Source of the DNA: Adiantum capillus-veneris
Taxonomy: Eukaryota; Streptophyta; Polypodiopsida; Polypodiales; Pteridaceae
Assembly: GCA_014529385.2 (NCBI GenBank)
Contig: CM043971.1
Coordinates: 94,031,840 to 94,095,839 of the forward strand
Length of the DNA: 64,000 nt
Reading direction: 5' to 3'
The translations under genes were made by a program, and so were the position numbers. The notes below the pieces were generated by a model that was not told the DNA's origin, searched no databases, and saw only the letters and a program-made list of their open reading frames with translations. Of this stretch, positions 54,029-64,000 are shown in pieces; the first letter of the stretch is position 1; every line of letters begins with the position of its first letter.

Positions 54029-54241
54029 ATGAATCACGAGAATTTGTATGATCCTTTCATTCCCATTGCAAGACAAAAGGTACACATAATTGTTAGTACT
54101 AAGCTGCAATTTCAACGTGTAATTCGTAGAATTCTAGGTCCTCTTAGGTTGGCCGAGATAAACGCTTCAGTAAATCCTTTTATTTTGCCTCTCATTAGGT
54201 ACGACCTTAGTTTGGACGTCTATATTTTTGTTTTGTTTTAA
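54029..54241 (+). CDS. Small leader ORF A of the nested element
   Basis: 70 codons between the primer site and gag. Function unknown. It reads MNHENLYDPFIPIARQKV, then an Arg-rich middle (LQFQRVIRRILG), and ends NPFILPLIRYDLSLDVYIF. The second half matches small ORF B in the same frame 21 bp downstream, with the shared pattern NPxILPLIxYxxSxDVxIFxL. No signal peptide is evident. The predicted form is short beta strands and a basic patch. It may be a regulatory upstream ORF or a small accessory protein; Ogre-type Tat elements also carry an ORF before gag. Confidence 0.5.
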   Translation: MNHENLYDPFIPIARQKVHIIVSTKLQFQRVIRRILGPLRLAEINASVNPFILPLIRYDLSLDVYIFVLF

Positions 54242-54262
54242 GCATTAGGTCATGCATAAACA

Positions 54263-54481
54263 ATGGATAATGGCCCAGGAATACAGGTTTTCCCCTTCCA
54301 TTTCACTCTACATATTAGAATAAACATTGCAATTAGTAGAAAAATCCATTTTCAACAACGTATGGTATTCATGTTTGGTGCCCAAAGAGTAGGAGAAATT
54401 CTCACATCACCAAACCCTGTCATCCTGCCTCTTATTGATTATCATAGGTCGTTTGATGTGAATATCTTTATTTTGTTGTAG
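54263..54481 (+). CDS. Small leader ORF B of the nested element, paralogue of ORF A
   Basis: 72 codons, same frame as ORF A. It reads MDNGPGIQVFPFHFTLHI, INIAISRKIHFQQRMVFMFGAQRVGEILTSP, then NPVILPLIDYHRSFDVNIFILL. Shared positions with ORF A span about 50 residues and include spacing, so the two look like a tandem duplication that has since diverged at the DNA level. Retention of both frames without stops, while the longer gag-pol frame has stops, hints at past selection. Function unknown. Confidence 0.5.
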   Translation: MDNGPGIQVFPFHFTLHIRINIAISRKIHFQQRMVFMFGAQRVGEILTSPNPVILPLIDYHRSFDVNIFILL

Positions 54482-54566
54482 AATAGATTCCAAGCTAGAA
54501 AAAATTATTGTGTAAATCTTTTTAAGAAAGAAAAACAAAAACGTGTGTTACTTTGAAATCAATTCA

Positions 54567-57500
54567 ATGGAAAGCCAACGCCAAATATCTAGGTATCCTC
54601 TTTTCTTTGGAGAGCCTGGAGAGGATGCATAATTATTTTTAGCGAATTTCAAGATGTCTTGTCGCATCAAGAGGATAGTAACTGATCAAGAGCGTGTAGA
54701 AATGTTTGAGGTAGTCCTTAGGAAATATGCGAGCACTTGGTTTGACTCTTTGCCTGAGGAAGTTAAAGGGAATTATAGTGAAGTTTTGAACCATTTCAAG
54801 AGATACTTCTTTGATCTTCAAAACACTCAAAAGCTATGGCAAGACATTGTTTCTCACAAACAAAAAGACTTAGATGACTACTACATGTATAAACAAGAGT
54901 TTCTACGTCTTTGGGCTGTATGGGTAAGAAATGTCGCTAACCCTGGTGATGGTGCAAAGTTCCTAAAGAAGGAGAGGTTCATAGCCGGTCTATTTCCCAA
55001 ACTCAAGATTAAAGTTGAGGCGGGTGCACCTTCTACCTTTGACGTAGCTGAAACTAGAGCTGTTGAGAAGTATAGGAAACTCAAGTGCCTAAGAGGAGAG
55101 GTTCCAATAGAGGGTCCTAGACCTAAGGGAAAATTACAAGCATCAACATCCAGAGAGATTCCGGAGGTAACAGCAGAGGTAATTGAAAAGTTAAATGAAT
55201 CCTTAAGTAACTTGTCAATTCACCTTGCACAAGCTGTAGGTCCTAAGGGACAAGTAAAGAAGTCAGAAGAGCGAGATCCACCACGACCGAGGAGAGTCTT
55301 GCAATGTTGGAATTGCGGAGAGTCTGGACATGGGATGTATAATTGTCCTTGGCCCCATGGGGAGCCAGGGAGACCTAACTTGAATTACCCAGTGATGAAT
55401 GCAGGTGATGGAACTAGTCAACAACCACGGCTTCTACAAAGGCCAAACGGAGCAAGACCACCTCCACGAGGAGTGGAAGGAGTTCCACCTTTGCCAGATC
55501 CAAATGTGCATGTGGTAGAGGTGAAAAATTCCAATGAGGTGGACATGGAAGCAAATGGCATTAAGCGTGGCCGTGGAAAAGGTAAAGAGAAAGAAGGAGT
55601 CATGTCACAAAGTGACCATGGACAAGAAAAGAAGGCAAAGGAGACCAAGGAAACAAAAAGGACTCGACGTCGTATCAACCTCCAAGACTTCCCTCTTGGA
55701 CATGGTATGGCTCCATACAACTTGTTGGAAGACATGAGAGGTAAGGGTCCTCATATCTCATGGCCTCAATTTCTTGCATTATGTCCACAACTTCGGAGGG
55801 ATTTAACAAGGGCAGTTAGCACTAGGAGAAAGGTCAAAGAGAGTGTGCCTGTTGTAAAAATTGCACAAGCTGAAATGAATGAGGACATTACACCTGTGTT
55901 AGATTGTTACATAAAAGGGAGATTGGTTAGGAAAGGTCTAGTGGATGGAGGTGCACAAATTTGCATCATGACAGAGGGACTCATGCAAAGACTAGGCATG
56001 CACATTCATGAGACACCTGAAATCAAAGTGAAGATGGCAAACAATAGCAAAGCTAGCTGCGTAGGCATTTGTAAAAATGTCTTTGTGGAGGCCTTTGGCA
56101 TTAAGAAGGCGGTGGATTTTTATGTTATGTCTACCAAAGGAAATGGTTACCCATTTATCCTAGGGAGACCATGGCTAATGAAAATGCGAGTTTTGCAGGA
56201 TTGGGAGAGTGGAAAGCTAATTTGCAGGAATGAAAATCATAAGAAGGTTGTCTTTGACATGAAGGAGCAACGCCAAGAGGAGGTCCATGAAGAATCATCT
56301 CAAAGTGAGACGGGAGAAGATTGGACTGAAAACACTTCAAAAGAAGAAAGTAGCGGCAGCATTACTGAAGAGGAGTCTTCCATCGAAGTCATGGGGGTAA
56401 GGTTTAAGCCAAACAACCAGGAGACCTCTTCTCGAGGTTTGGAAGAGGTAGGTACTCAAGAGAATCAAAATGTGCAAGATGAAGAAATGTTAGAAGGTAT
56501 GTTGTCTACAACACTTACAAAGGACGAAAGAGAGGAGTTCAAATGTGTGCTAAGGAAATTTCCTAGGCTTTTTGCTAAGGACTACACCGATGTGCGTGGA
56601 GTGGATGTTGTTCAACACAAGATTGAGTTGAAGCTAGAGGCCACACCTAAGGCTCAAAAGCTACGAAGACTAGGAGTCATCAAGGATCAGGCTCTACTCA
56701 AGGAGGTAAGAAAGCTTCTAGCAGCAGGTTTCATTTATTTAGTGGAGAATTCAGAGTGGGTCTCTCCCGTTGTTGTCACTCCTAAGAAAAACGGAAAGTG
56801 GAGGGTGTGTGTGGATTACTGTCCACTCAATGAGGCAACAAAAAGAGATCACTTTCCCCTCCCATTTCAGGATGAGATACTAAATGAGGTAGCTGGTCAT
56901 GAGAAGTACACTGTGTGTGATGGCTACTCAGGCTACTTTCAAATAGGTATCGCATTGGAAGATCAATCGAAAACAACCTTTATCACTCCTTGGGGTTGTT
57001 ATGCTTTTAGAGTCATGCCATTTGGTCTGACAAATGCTCCTGTAACATTCCAACGTTTCATGAACATGGTGTTTCAAGCATTCTTTGGAAAGTCAATTAG
57101 GGTGTTCATTGATGATTTCTGCATTTATAGCTCAAAATCATTGCATCTACAAAGGGTAGAAGAAGGTTTAAAGAAGCTCTACGACATGGGAGGTCAACTC
57201 AACCCCGACAAGTGCCACATAGGTGAGGATGAAGTGATCTTGCTCGGTCACAAGGTTTCCTATAAAGGCATTGAGGTGGATCCTTCAAAGGCAAAGGCTC
57301 TTATTGAGCTCCCATCACCAAAGAGTCTTAAGGAGGTCATCTCTTTCATTCACAAGGTGAAGTATATGTCACACTTCATTCACTTAGCCTCGGAGTTGCT
57401 TCATCCTTTGCAAAAGTTGACACAACAAGTAGAATTTGCATGGTCTGATGAGCTTGAAGAGTATTTTTGTAACATTAAAGTCATTTTGTCAGAGCTACCA

Positions 57501-58001
57501 ACACTCATGCCTCCTTGTTGGGAGTACACATTCTTTCTTAGCTCTAGTGTTGGAAGGGAAACAATTGGTGCTGTGTTGCTACAACAAGATCCCCACAATA
57601 CAAGGATGCGACCCATCTACTTTGCTAGTAGGGTCATGAATGCTTTGGAGAGAGAATACACAGAAGCAGAACTCATGATGCTTTCTCTCATGTTTGCGGT
57701 GAGAAAGTTTAGATCCTACCTTCTTCCAAAACCTTTTGTAATTCTCACTACAGAAAATTTGTTCCCTTGGGTGTCATCTCAAATGAATCTTAGTACTAGG
57801 ATCTCAAAGTGGATTATGGAGTTGCAAGAGTTTCAATACTCTTTCAAAGTAGAAGATAGTGTGCGTGCACAATTGGCAGGGATCCTTACTTATAGGGTAC
57901 ATGAGAAGGAGATTAAGGTGCCTGAAGTAAAGACCCTACCATTGCCACCACCTAAAAGTATTCCTAATGCTTTTACCTTGTTCTTTGATGGAGCTTTTTG
58001 A
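54567..58001 (+). pseudogene. Gag-protease-RT-RNase H polyprotein of the nested element
   Basis: The likely start is ATG 54567; an in-frame TAA at 54630-54632 follows, and the long open frame resumes at ATG 54654 (1115 codons). Domains by residue from 54654: gag capsid 1-150 (WFDSLPEEVKGNYSEVLNHFKRYF), CCHC knuckle at 218-231 (CWNCGESGHGMYNC), basic region 300-345, protease around 431 (LVDGGAQICIM, where D-G-G replaces D-T/S-G) with ILGRPWL, RT about 690-880 ([19 protein letters not shown], catalytic FIDD at 818-821), then a first RNase H whose DAS reads SSS (catalytic loss). TGA at 57999-58001 stops the frame in the second RNase H. Gag and pol share one frame, as in many plant gypsy elements. 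Confidence 0.9.
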
Positions 58002-59231
58002 CGAATCACAGGAAAAGCAGGGGGAGGGCTAGTGTTGCTCAACCCATGTGGAGAGGTGGTCATGAAAGAGAAGGTCAATCTACCAGGTTCAACTAGCAAC
58101 AATGAAGCAAAATACGACACACTACTTCATGGTTTGAAGATGTGCATTGGCCAAGGTATACAACGTCTCATGGTAAAGGGAGATGCACTTCTCATTGTTA
58201 AACAGATTTTAGGCATTTGGGCATGCAAGAATGAAAGCTTAAGGACAAAAGTCCATGCCATTCGTAGGATGTTTAATCAGTTTGAAGAAGTGCAACTATA
58301 TCATATTCCTAGGAAACAAAATGAAGATGCCGATTTACTTGCACAACAAGCAGTTACATGTGTCAAGAAAGAAGTGCAGGTCATCATGGTGGCAGCAGCT
58401 GTCAAGCAACTGAGATACCAGGGATTGGAGTCATTGACTCCCATTATTGGCTACATTTTGGAGGGTGAGTTTCCACAAGACTTCACGAAGGCTCAGAAGA
58501 GGAGACTCATGACGAAGGCAAACATGTATCTCTTCCTAGAAGGATCCCTCTACCAAAGAGGAAAGGATCAAGTGTGCAGAAGAGTAACAACTATCGAGGA
58601 AATTCCAGCCATTCTAAAAGTTTTGCATGAAGAAACATGTGGTGGTCATTTTGCCCAAGAATTAACTGTGAAGAAGATTTTTCTTGCGGGGTATGTTTGG
58701 CCAAGCTTGCATGTGGATGTTCAACATTGGTGTAAAAGCTGTCACAATTGTGAGATAAATGGAAATAGAAGGTTGGTGCATGGACCGAGGCAAATAGTGC
58801 TTACAAATGGACCCTTTGAAAAGTGGGGCATTGATGCTATGAGTCCTCTGCCTAGGACAAAAAATGGTAAACTCTACATTCTAGTGGTTGTAGACTATAT
58901 GACTAGGTGGGTGGAAGCTCAAAGTGTGGCAAGAGTGAATGAGAGGACAGTTAGCAAGTTTGTGTACACTCACATTTGTTGCAGATTTGGCACACCTTTG
59001 GAGATTGTTTCTGATAATGGTCCAGGGTTTAGCAAGGGCTTGCTCACAGAAGTTTGTGAAGAGCTTCACATTCTACATCGTCATAGCACACCATACTACC
59101 CACAGTCAAATGGTTTGGTGGAGAAGTCTAATGGTGTCATTGCAGGAATCATTAGAAAGATGGTGCAAAACAAGACAAAATTATGGGATGACTTCTTGGA
59201 TGGTGCCTTGTGCATATCGAACCACATATAG
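58002..59231 (+). pseudogene. Second RNase H and integrase of the nested element
   Basis: It continues the same frame after the TGA. The archaeal-type RNase H starts before the stop (LFFDGAF, first Asp) and goes on with TSNNEAKYDTLLHGLKMC, VKGDALLIVKQILG and PRKQNEDADLLAQQ, so all four catalytic positions are present. Next comes the integrase zinc module (LHEETCGGHFAQELTVKKIF, WCKSCHNCEING) and core (GIDAMSPLP, IVSDNGPGFSKG, YYPQSNGLVEKSNGVI) with the D, D, E triad intact. The frame is lost near 59214 by an apparent 2-base deletion. Confidence 0.9.
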
Positions 59232-59847
59232 GGAAGCCACGGAGTTCACACCATTTCACTTGGTCTATGGTCAAGAGGCTTTGCAGCCTATCGAGCTCAA
59301 CATTCCAACAATGCGACTTCATGGCAAAGCAGCACAAGATGATCAAGAGGTATGGATGGATCGACTTCTTACGTTAGTGGAGCTTGAGTGGAAAAGAGAA
59401 GCAGCATATGAGTGCTACAAGAGGAAAGCCACACAAGCGAAAGAAAAGCTCGACAAGAAACTGAAGGACAAAGGCATCAAGGAAGGAGAGCTTGTGCTAA
59501 GGTATGACAATTGACTTGACAATCGTTTTGATGCCAAGTTTGAAACTAGATGGCAAGGGCCATACATAGTCAAGAAGGCTTTCAATTCAAGTTACTATCA
59601 GCTTATGGACTTGAATGGTAAAGAGCACTCCAGGAAGGTAAACGGGTATCGCTTGAAGCCCTATTTGAGTCGCCTTCTACCAAAGGATCTACCAAAGATC
59701 TGTCAAGAGGCCGCTGTCTCATGTAAGTATTGTTACATGAAGCATGAGTGTAACTCCAGTCAAAATTCTGAGGGCCCAAACAATGAAGATATCGTCAAGG
59801 AATCTGAAGCACTCTCTTTGAAAAAGATGCTCTATGATGGTACATGA
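59215..59847 (+). pseudogene. Integrase C-terminus of the nested element
   Basis: Read in the shifted frame: AYRTTYREATEFTPFHLVYGQEALQPIELN, then a Lys-rich helix (CYKRKATQAKEKLDKKLKDKG). A TGA at 59512-59514 interrupts the LVLRYDN...FDAKFETRWQGPYIVKK block (GPY-type module). The frame continues to 59847 with SRKVNGYRLKPYLSRLLPKDL and a short tail (CCYMKHEC-like, EDIVKESEALSLKKMLYDGT). There is no chromodomain. Confidence 0.85.
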
Positions 59848-59860
59848 ATATACCATGATC

Positions 59861-59872
59861 CTGGGGGAGGGC
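59861..59872 (+). other. Polypurine tract of the nested element
   Basis: CTGGGGGAGGGC directly before the LTR TG at 59873. Confidence 0.85.
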
Positions 59873-60897
59873 TGATGATAGCCGTTTTTCGGCTCTCCAT
59901 AATTGCCATAGTAAGTTACTCCAACCTACCAAATTCACCCAAACGCTATGGCTATCCCTACCATTTCACTGTAAATAAACGTGTGTGAGTTAGGGGGCTT
60001 TTCCCATATCTTCTTAAAATCCTCAGCTAGCTAGTCACTGGGCTAATTGAGTCAAAAAATAAAAAAAATAAAATATATTATGGCCCATTTGTGTGTAAAT
60101 ATTGCATTATATATATGGCCTAAATATAGGGATTTTTATAATTATTCTGGTATTTTATTTAAATATTTATACTTAGGTGTGTGTTTTATTAAACCTATGT
60201 ATGCCTTCTTTCATCCTCTTACACCATAAGTATATTCTGCCAATGTGTACATACTCTAACCTCATATTTTTCTTTTATACGAATCACCCCCACATTTTCA
60301 CCCTCACCCTCGTGAAAACAAAAAAATTGATTTCTACTCATTGATCACGTTTATTATATTATTTACTTGCATACCTTTTCCTCTTTCACCCAAAATAATA
60401 CAAAGAGGGACCATATTATATGATTCCAATATCTTTCCATATCCATAATTCCTCCATATTTTTATTATTATTTTTACTCATTATTCTAACACCATGTGCT
60501 CATTGAGCTAAAGTCCATGAATAGTCCATACACTAGTCCCACCATGTATATATTTCTTTATTCACCAATAATCCTCCTCCATCCATGGGTCAAGGGCAAC
60601 TTGGATGCTTTGTATTGATATGACAAAGGAGGGGCTCACTCTTGGATGCATTGTACAAATTCAACAAAGGAGGGGGCCACTAAAAGACTTTTGCAGGCAT
60701 AAAAACAGGTTTTTTGGTGAGAATTTTGGCACCCATCTCCACTCCGAATTTGGAGCGGTGGTCAAAAGAGAAAATGCCTCAAATTTTTTCATGATTTTTG
60801 GAGTAACCACCGGTGAGCTATGATTTTTTGAGTGGACCCCAATCTGCCCACTTTTCTCACAAGTAGCCCATAGTCTTCTCTCACCTCTTTCCACACT

Positions 60898-60930
<33 letters not shown>

Positions 60931-62516
60931 TCCTCTCAATCCCTCACTCAAACCTGCACCTTCAATGGTTTCTCTCACCTTCTTCACCATTAACCTCCCC
61001 TCTTACTTCCATAGCTCTCATATGAGCTCTCCATGTACATACACCATCTCTATGTCTCTCTCTATTATCTCCAAAGTACGATTCCATCTTACTCCTTATA
61101 TATATACATACATTCAGCATGTGTACCGTGCTTAACCTCTGTAAATCAAGAGATCTCATCAACGAATTACCATTTTCATCACGATAATCAACCTTGGCAC
61201 CAGTGGCGTAAAGAAGGGAAGACGAAGAAGAAGATCGATAGTCATTTTGAGAACCTACACAAGTAAGTCCAAAACTTCTTCAAGCTTCACCATCACAAGG
61301 ATTTGCTCACTTCATTCAATCATCTTACTTCAACCACTCCCCCCATTCTACCCATTGTAAATATATCATTAACTTTCTAGTGATTACTAACACCAACCAC
61401 TAACATACTAACACAAAATAGCCATTGACCTAATCATAAAAGACACCTCACCTCAAGACATGTGTATAGTAACTCTCTCTCTCTCTCTCTCTCTCCCCTT
61501 ACTTACTTTCACCTTATCTACCATCAATAATGCTCTCTTTTGAGCCCACACCCATGACTCAAGCAGACAAAGAAGGCCCGCAATGTTTTGATATTCAAAA
61601 AAATCATAATCTTGATTTGTTAGCTTGTAAATTAGGATTTCCAATAATCTTAATGAGAGGTCTCCAACCTATAAATAGGCCCCTCTCCTTCTTGTAAAAC
61701 AACCTCCAACATCTCACATAGCACCCCAACACTCTATGCGTGAGGAGAGACTTAGGTGTAGCAACCACTTGTGAGCTTCACTCTTGGTGTGAGAGAAGCC
61801 TTCAAGCTACACATTGCAAGTGAGAGAGCGTGAGTTTCTCAAATCTCAAAACCACTATTGTATATGCTCCTTCATCATCAATAAATTGAGGTTCGGTGCA
61901 TCAAAGGCGTGATTCGACGTTCAAATCTTCGTCCTTCCATTTGTGCAATACGGTTTGGTGAATCAAGGTGACTTGTGTATTTTGAGTTTCTATCGGGCTA
62001 TCTTGATTTTAGAAAGTGTTTTAGTGTGTTTTTCATTGCCAATTTTGTGTCCATTGTAAGAGGGTATTGTGGTGAGAGGGCTCCCACACCCTAAGACAGT
62101 GTGTGTGTGTTTTGGCAATGATTAGCAATCACTAAGCATTGAGTGAGTTTTTGTACAAGCTCTACGATAGCATCATAACAAACCATGTCCATTTGCAAGT
62201 CACAAATAAGGTATTACGCAAGATCCTTTTCTCTCTCTCTTTCCTTTGATCTATCTCTCTATGGTCCATTTTGTGTGTGTCTTGGTGTGAGGTTGCTTGT
62301 GTGTGTTGTGTGGTGCATCTTCTTGGTTGTACCAAAATCTCTCTTGCGTCCTAGTTCGCATACCATAACTAGGTGGTGCCCCTATCTTGTTTGGGTTTGG
62401 CTGTGGGTTTGTTGTTTTGTTGTGCTTGTGGTTGCCCCGACCCCAATTGAGCAGCACGGGAGCTTTGAGGGGTGTTTAGAGGTCGCCTCTCTTGTTGCGC
62501 GCCTCGGACCGCCTCA
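59873..62516 (+). repeat. 3' LTR of the nested gypsy element
   Basis: 2644 bp, starting TGATGATAGCCG. It aligns over its full length with 51239-53953; differences are scattered substitutions, dinucleotide-run lengths and small indels (for example a loss near 60775). It ends CGGACCGCCTCA. It would supply the poly-A site. Confidence 0.92.
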
Positions 62517-62521
62517 GTACT
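62517..62521. repeat. Target site duplication (right) of the nested gypsy element
   Basis: GTAC(T), partner of 51235-51239. Confidence 0.75.
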
Positions 62522-63995
62522 TTACATGCACCGCATTATTCCCTGGATACAGAGGTTGTTGTCCCGACACAGGTTGAGGTCTTTCCATACCCATCAGTGG
62601 TCTTTGAGCTTGGGCCATATTAGGTTGATATCTGTACATGGGTTGTCCCTGGGGCCTCATGGGCACATACTGAACATTCCCATCATACTTTCGTCTGAAG
62701 TAGCACTCATGGGTCTCATGGTTGGTCCATTTACCCTCGATTGCACACCATTTTTGTGGCTGAATTGGTTGTCCTTGTGGAGGCATCCCTTGTCCTAGTC
62801 CTCTCATAAGTGCTTTTTGCACATTGTTCATCATGTCATTCATCCTTTTTAGCATATCTTCTATGGCTGAGAGTGGTGCCACAACAGCCGTTCCCACTTG
62901 TGCTGGTTTTGTGGATGTTGTCTTCTTGCTTTGGTTATCCTTAGGGACATCCTCTTCATTGAAGATCTCACAATTGTCTCCTAGGTCAATAGAACCAGAC
63001 ACACACGCTTCTAGGGTTGTATGCTTTTTACTATAGAGTATAGCATGAAGTTCTTTGTTTAGCAGTCCCTCTAGAAACAAAGATACAAGTCGTTCTTCTG
63101 TAGGTATCTCCATCTCTGGGCATCTGGCAATGTGTTGTTTCATTCGAGTTTCACAATCCCTAACAGACTCACCATGTTTCTATTTAAAGTTGTAGATTTG
63201 AGCTACCGTATTATGTTTAGTCTCCGTTTTGGAACAAGCAACTACAAATCCTTGAGCTAATGTGTTCAAGTCCATGATTGACCTTGGTGGAATGTTTTGG
63301 AACCATGTCAAAGCTTTTCCTTCTAATATCATTCCAAACCCCTCGAATTGAGTATGGAACTCGAATATACGCTCTGCTCTTAGCACTTGCTTAAAGCTTG
63401 CTAAGTGGTCATATGGATCCCCTGATCCACTGTATTTTTTGACCCATTTTTGATGAAAATCAGATGGTCTAACACGTCTATTTGGTTCAACTCCAGGTCT
63501 TATGGGAGTTGGTCCTGTTCCGAGTCCTTCAAACTAGTCTGTTGAAAATAGTGACTCATGTAGCCCTAGACTGGCCTTAGTGTCACCCGGTTTTCTAGGT
63601 GATGAGGTGGTTTCTGGTTTCTTCACATTACTCTCAGATGATCTCTCACGATGTTCATCTCTTGGAGTGGTTTCTGGTCCTTGACCCAATATCCAATCCC
63701 GTATGGAATACCCCTGGTATTTGGTTTGTTCTACCTCCTCAGGAGTCGTCATAACAAAATTGTTGTTATAACAATCCCTAAACAGGTAAGTTGGTAGGTC
63801 CGTAGATCCCTTATCTTTGATCTTGAAGATATAGATGATCTTCATGGCCGTTAATTGTCTTGGTTTAGCATGAGAAGTCCACAGAAGATCTTTGATGTTT
63901 CTATCTTCCCAACAATAGACTCCAATCCTAGGATTATCTGTACTAAGCCGTTTCAAAGGCTTCAAGTCCACTTGATCGTATCCTTCGAATTCCAA
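62517..63995 (-). pseudogene. Gag N-terminal half of the large gypsy element
   Basis: 63534-63995 is a ~150-codon N-terminal domain I do not recognise (LKPLKRLSTDNPRIGVYCWEDR, WTSHAKPRQLTAMKIIYIF). After a TAG come the capsid helices (63180-63520: KYSGSGDPYDHLASFKQVLRAE, GFGMILEGKALTWFQNIPP) and, after another TAG at ~63180, KQHIARCPEMEIPTEERLVSLFLEGL. The end is Met/Gln/Pro-rich with a zinc-like WCAIEGKWTNHETHECYF in which one Cys is replaced. The frame is cut at 62517 by the nested insertion and resumes at 51234. Confidence 0.85.
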
Positions 63996-64000
63996 GGTTG

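Larger units (their letters stand above)
51239..62516 (+). mobile_element. Nested Ty3/gypsy element (Tat-type, dual RNase H), nearly intact
   Basis: The 11.28-kb plus-strand element lies inside the gag of the large minus-strand element. It has 2.7-kb LTRs (51239-53953, 59873-62516), a primer site, two small leader ORFs, one gag-pol frame and a polypurine tract. Duplicated GTAC flanks it, and removing the insert with one GTAC copy restores the host gag frame. Dual RNase H places it in the Tat grade. Four visible breaks disable pol, but the LTRs are still very similar, so it is the youngest large element here. Confidence 0.92.
42685..64000 (-). mobile_element. Large Ty3/gypsy element (OTA/Athila-Tat grade), runs off the window
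   Basis: Minus-strand element inserted into the integrase of the plus-strand relic. From low to high coordinates it has a 3' LTR, an extra ORF, integrase, RT, protease and gag. The gag is interrupted at 51235-62520 by a younger element. The 5' LTR and primer site lie beyond 64000. Excluding the insert, over 10 kb is present. RNase H is largely deleted. RT and integrase motifs resemble non-chromovirus plant gypsy lineages; no chromodomain is seen. Confidence 0.82.

Overview
The window is nuclear DNA of a land plant with a large, transposon-filled genome. The evidence is Ty1/copia and Ty3/gypsy elements with plant-type primer sites complementary to initiator tRNA-Met, a chromovirus with a chromodomain, gypsy elements with two RNase H domains (a plant Tat-lineage trait), Arabidopsis-type telomere motifs, long CT/GT/GA microsatellites and a small spliced host gene. 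The style resembles fern or lycophyte genomes, but this is an inference; the sequence does not fix the species. No bacterial-type operons, rRNA genes or CRISPR arrays are visible.

1-9.2 kb: mostly decayed intergenic DNA. It holds a LINE reverse-transcriptase tail relic (minus), the last four exons of a peptidyl-tRNA hydrolase 2 gene (2792-3309, plus; the only host gene I can support), a tRNA-derived SINE just after its stop codon, and short inverted LTR/primer-site relics around 4.3-7.3 kb.

9.2-31.5 kb: an internally deleted copia element with a perfect 5-bp target duplication (9196-12579, minus); a GT/GA compound tandem array (13.4-13.9 kb); a pair of ~1-kb direct repeats around a gag-only relic with an unusual extra reading frame (16.7-21.6 kb); and a full-length but broken chromovirus with 1.6-kb LTRs (22649-31482, minus).

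31.5-64 kb: a Russian-doll stack. A plus-strand chromovirus pol relic (to ~34.0 kb, itself split by a MITE-like insert) is abutted by a minus-strand copia element (34.0-38.3 kb). That element runs into a plus-strand dual-RNase-H gypsy relic (to 42684), which is cut by a minus-strand gypsy element (42685 to beyond the window). Its gag gene is in turn split by a nearly intact 11.3-kb plus-strand gypsy element (51239-62516). The youngest element has one long gag-pol frame with few breaks, and two tandem, related small ORFs in its leader. The minus-strand element carries an extra coiled-coil ORF downstream of integrase.

Nothing here acts as a shared pathway. The elements are independent selfish units that encoded, when intact, capsid, protease, reverse transcriptase, RNase H and integrase. 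Several premature stops fit C-to-T decay of CGA, CAA or CAG codons, as expected of methylated plant transposons.
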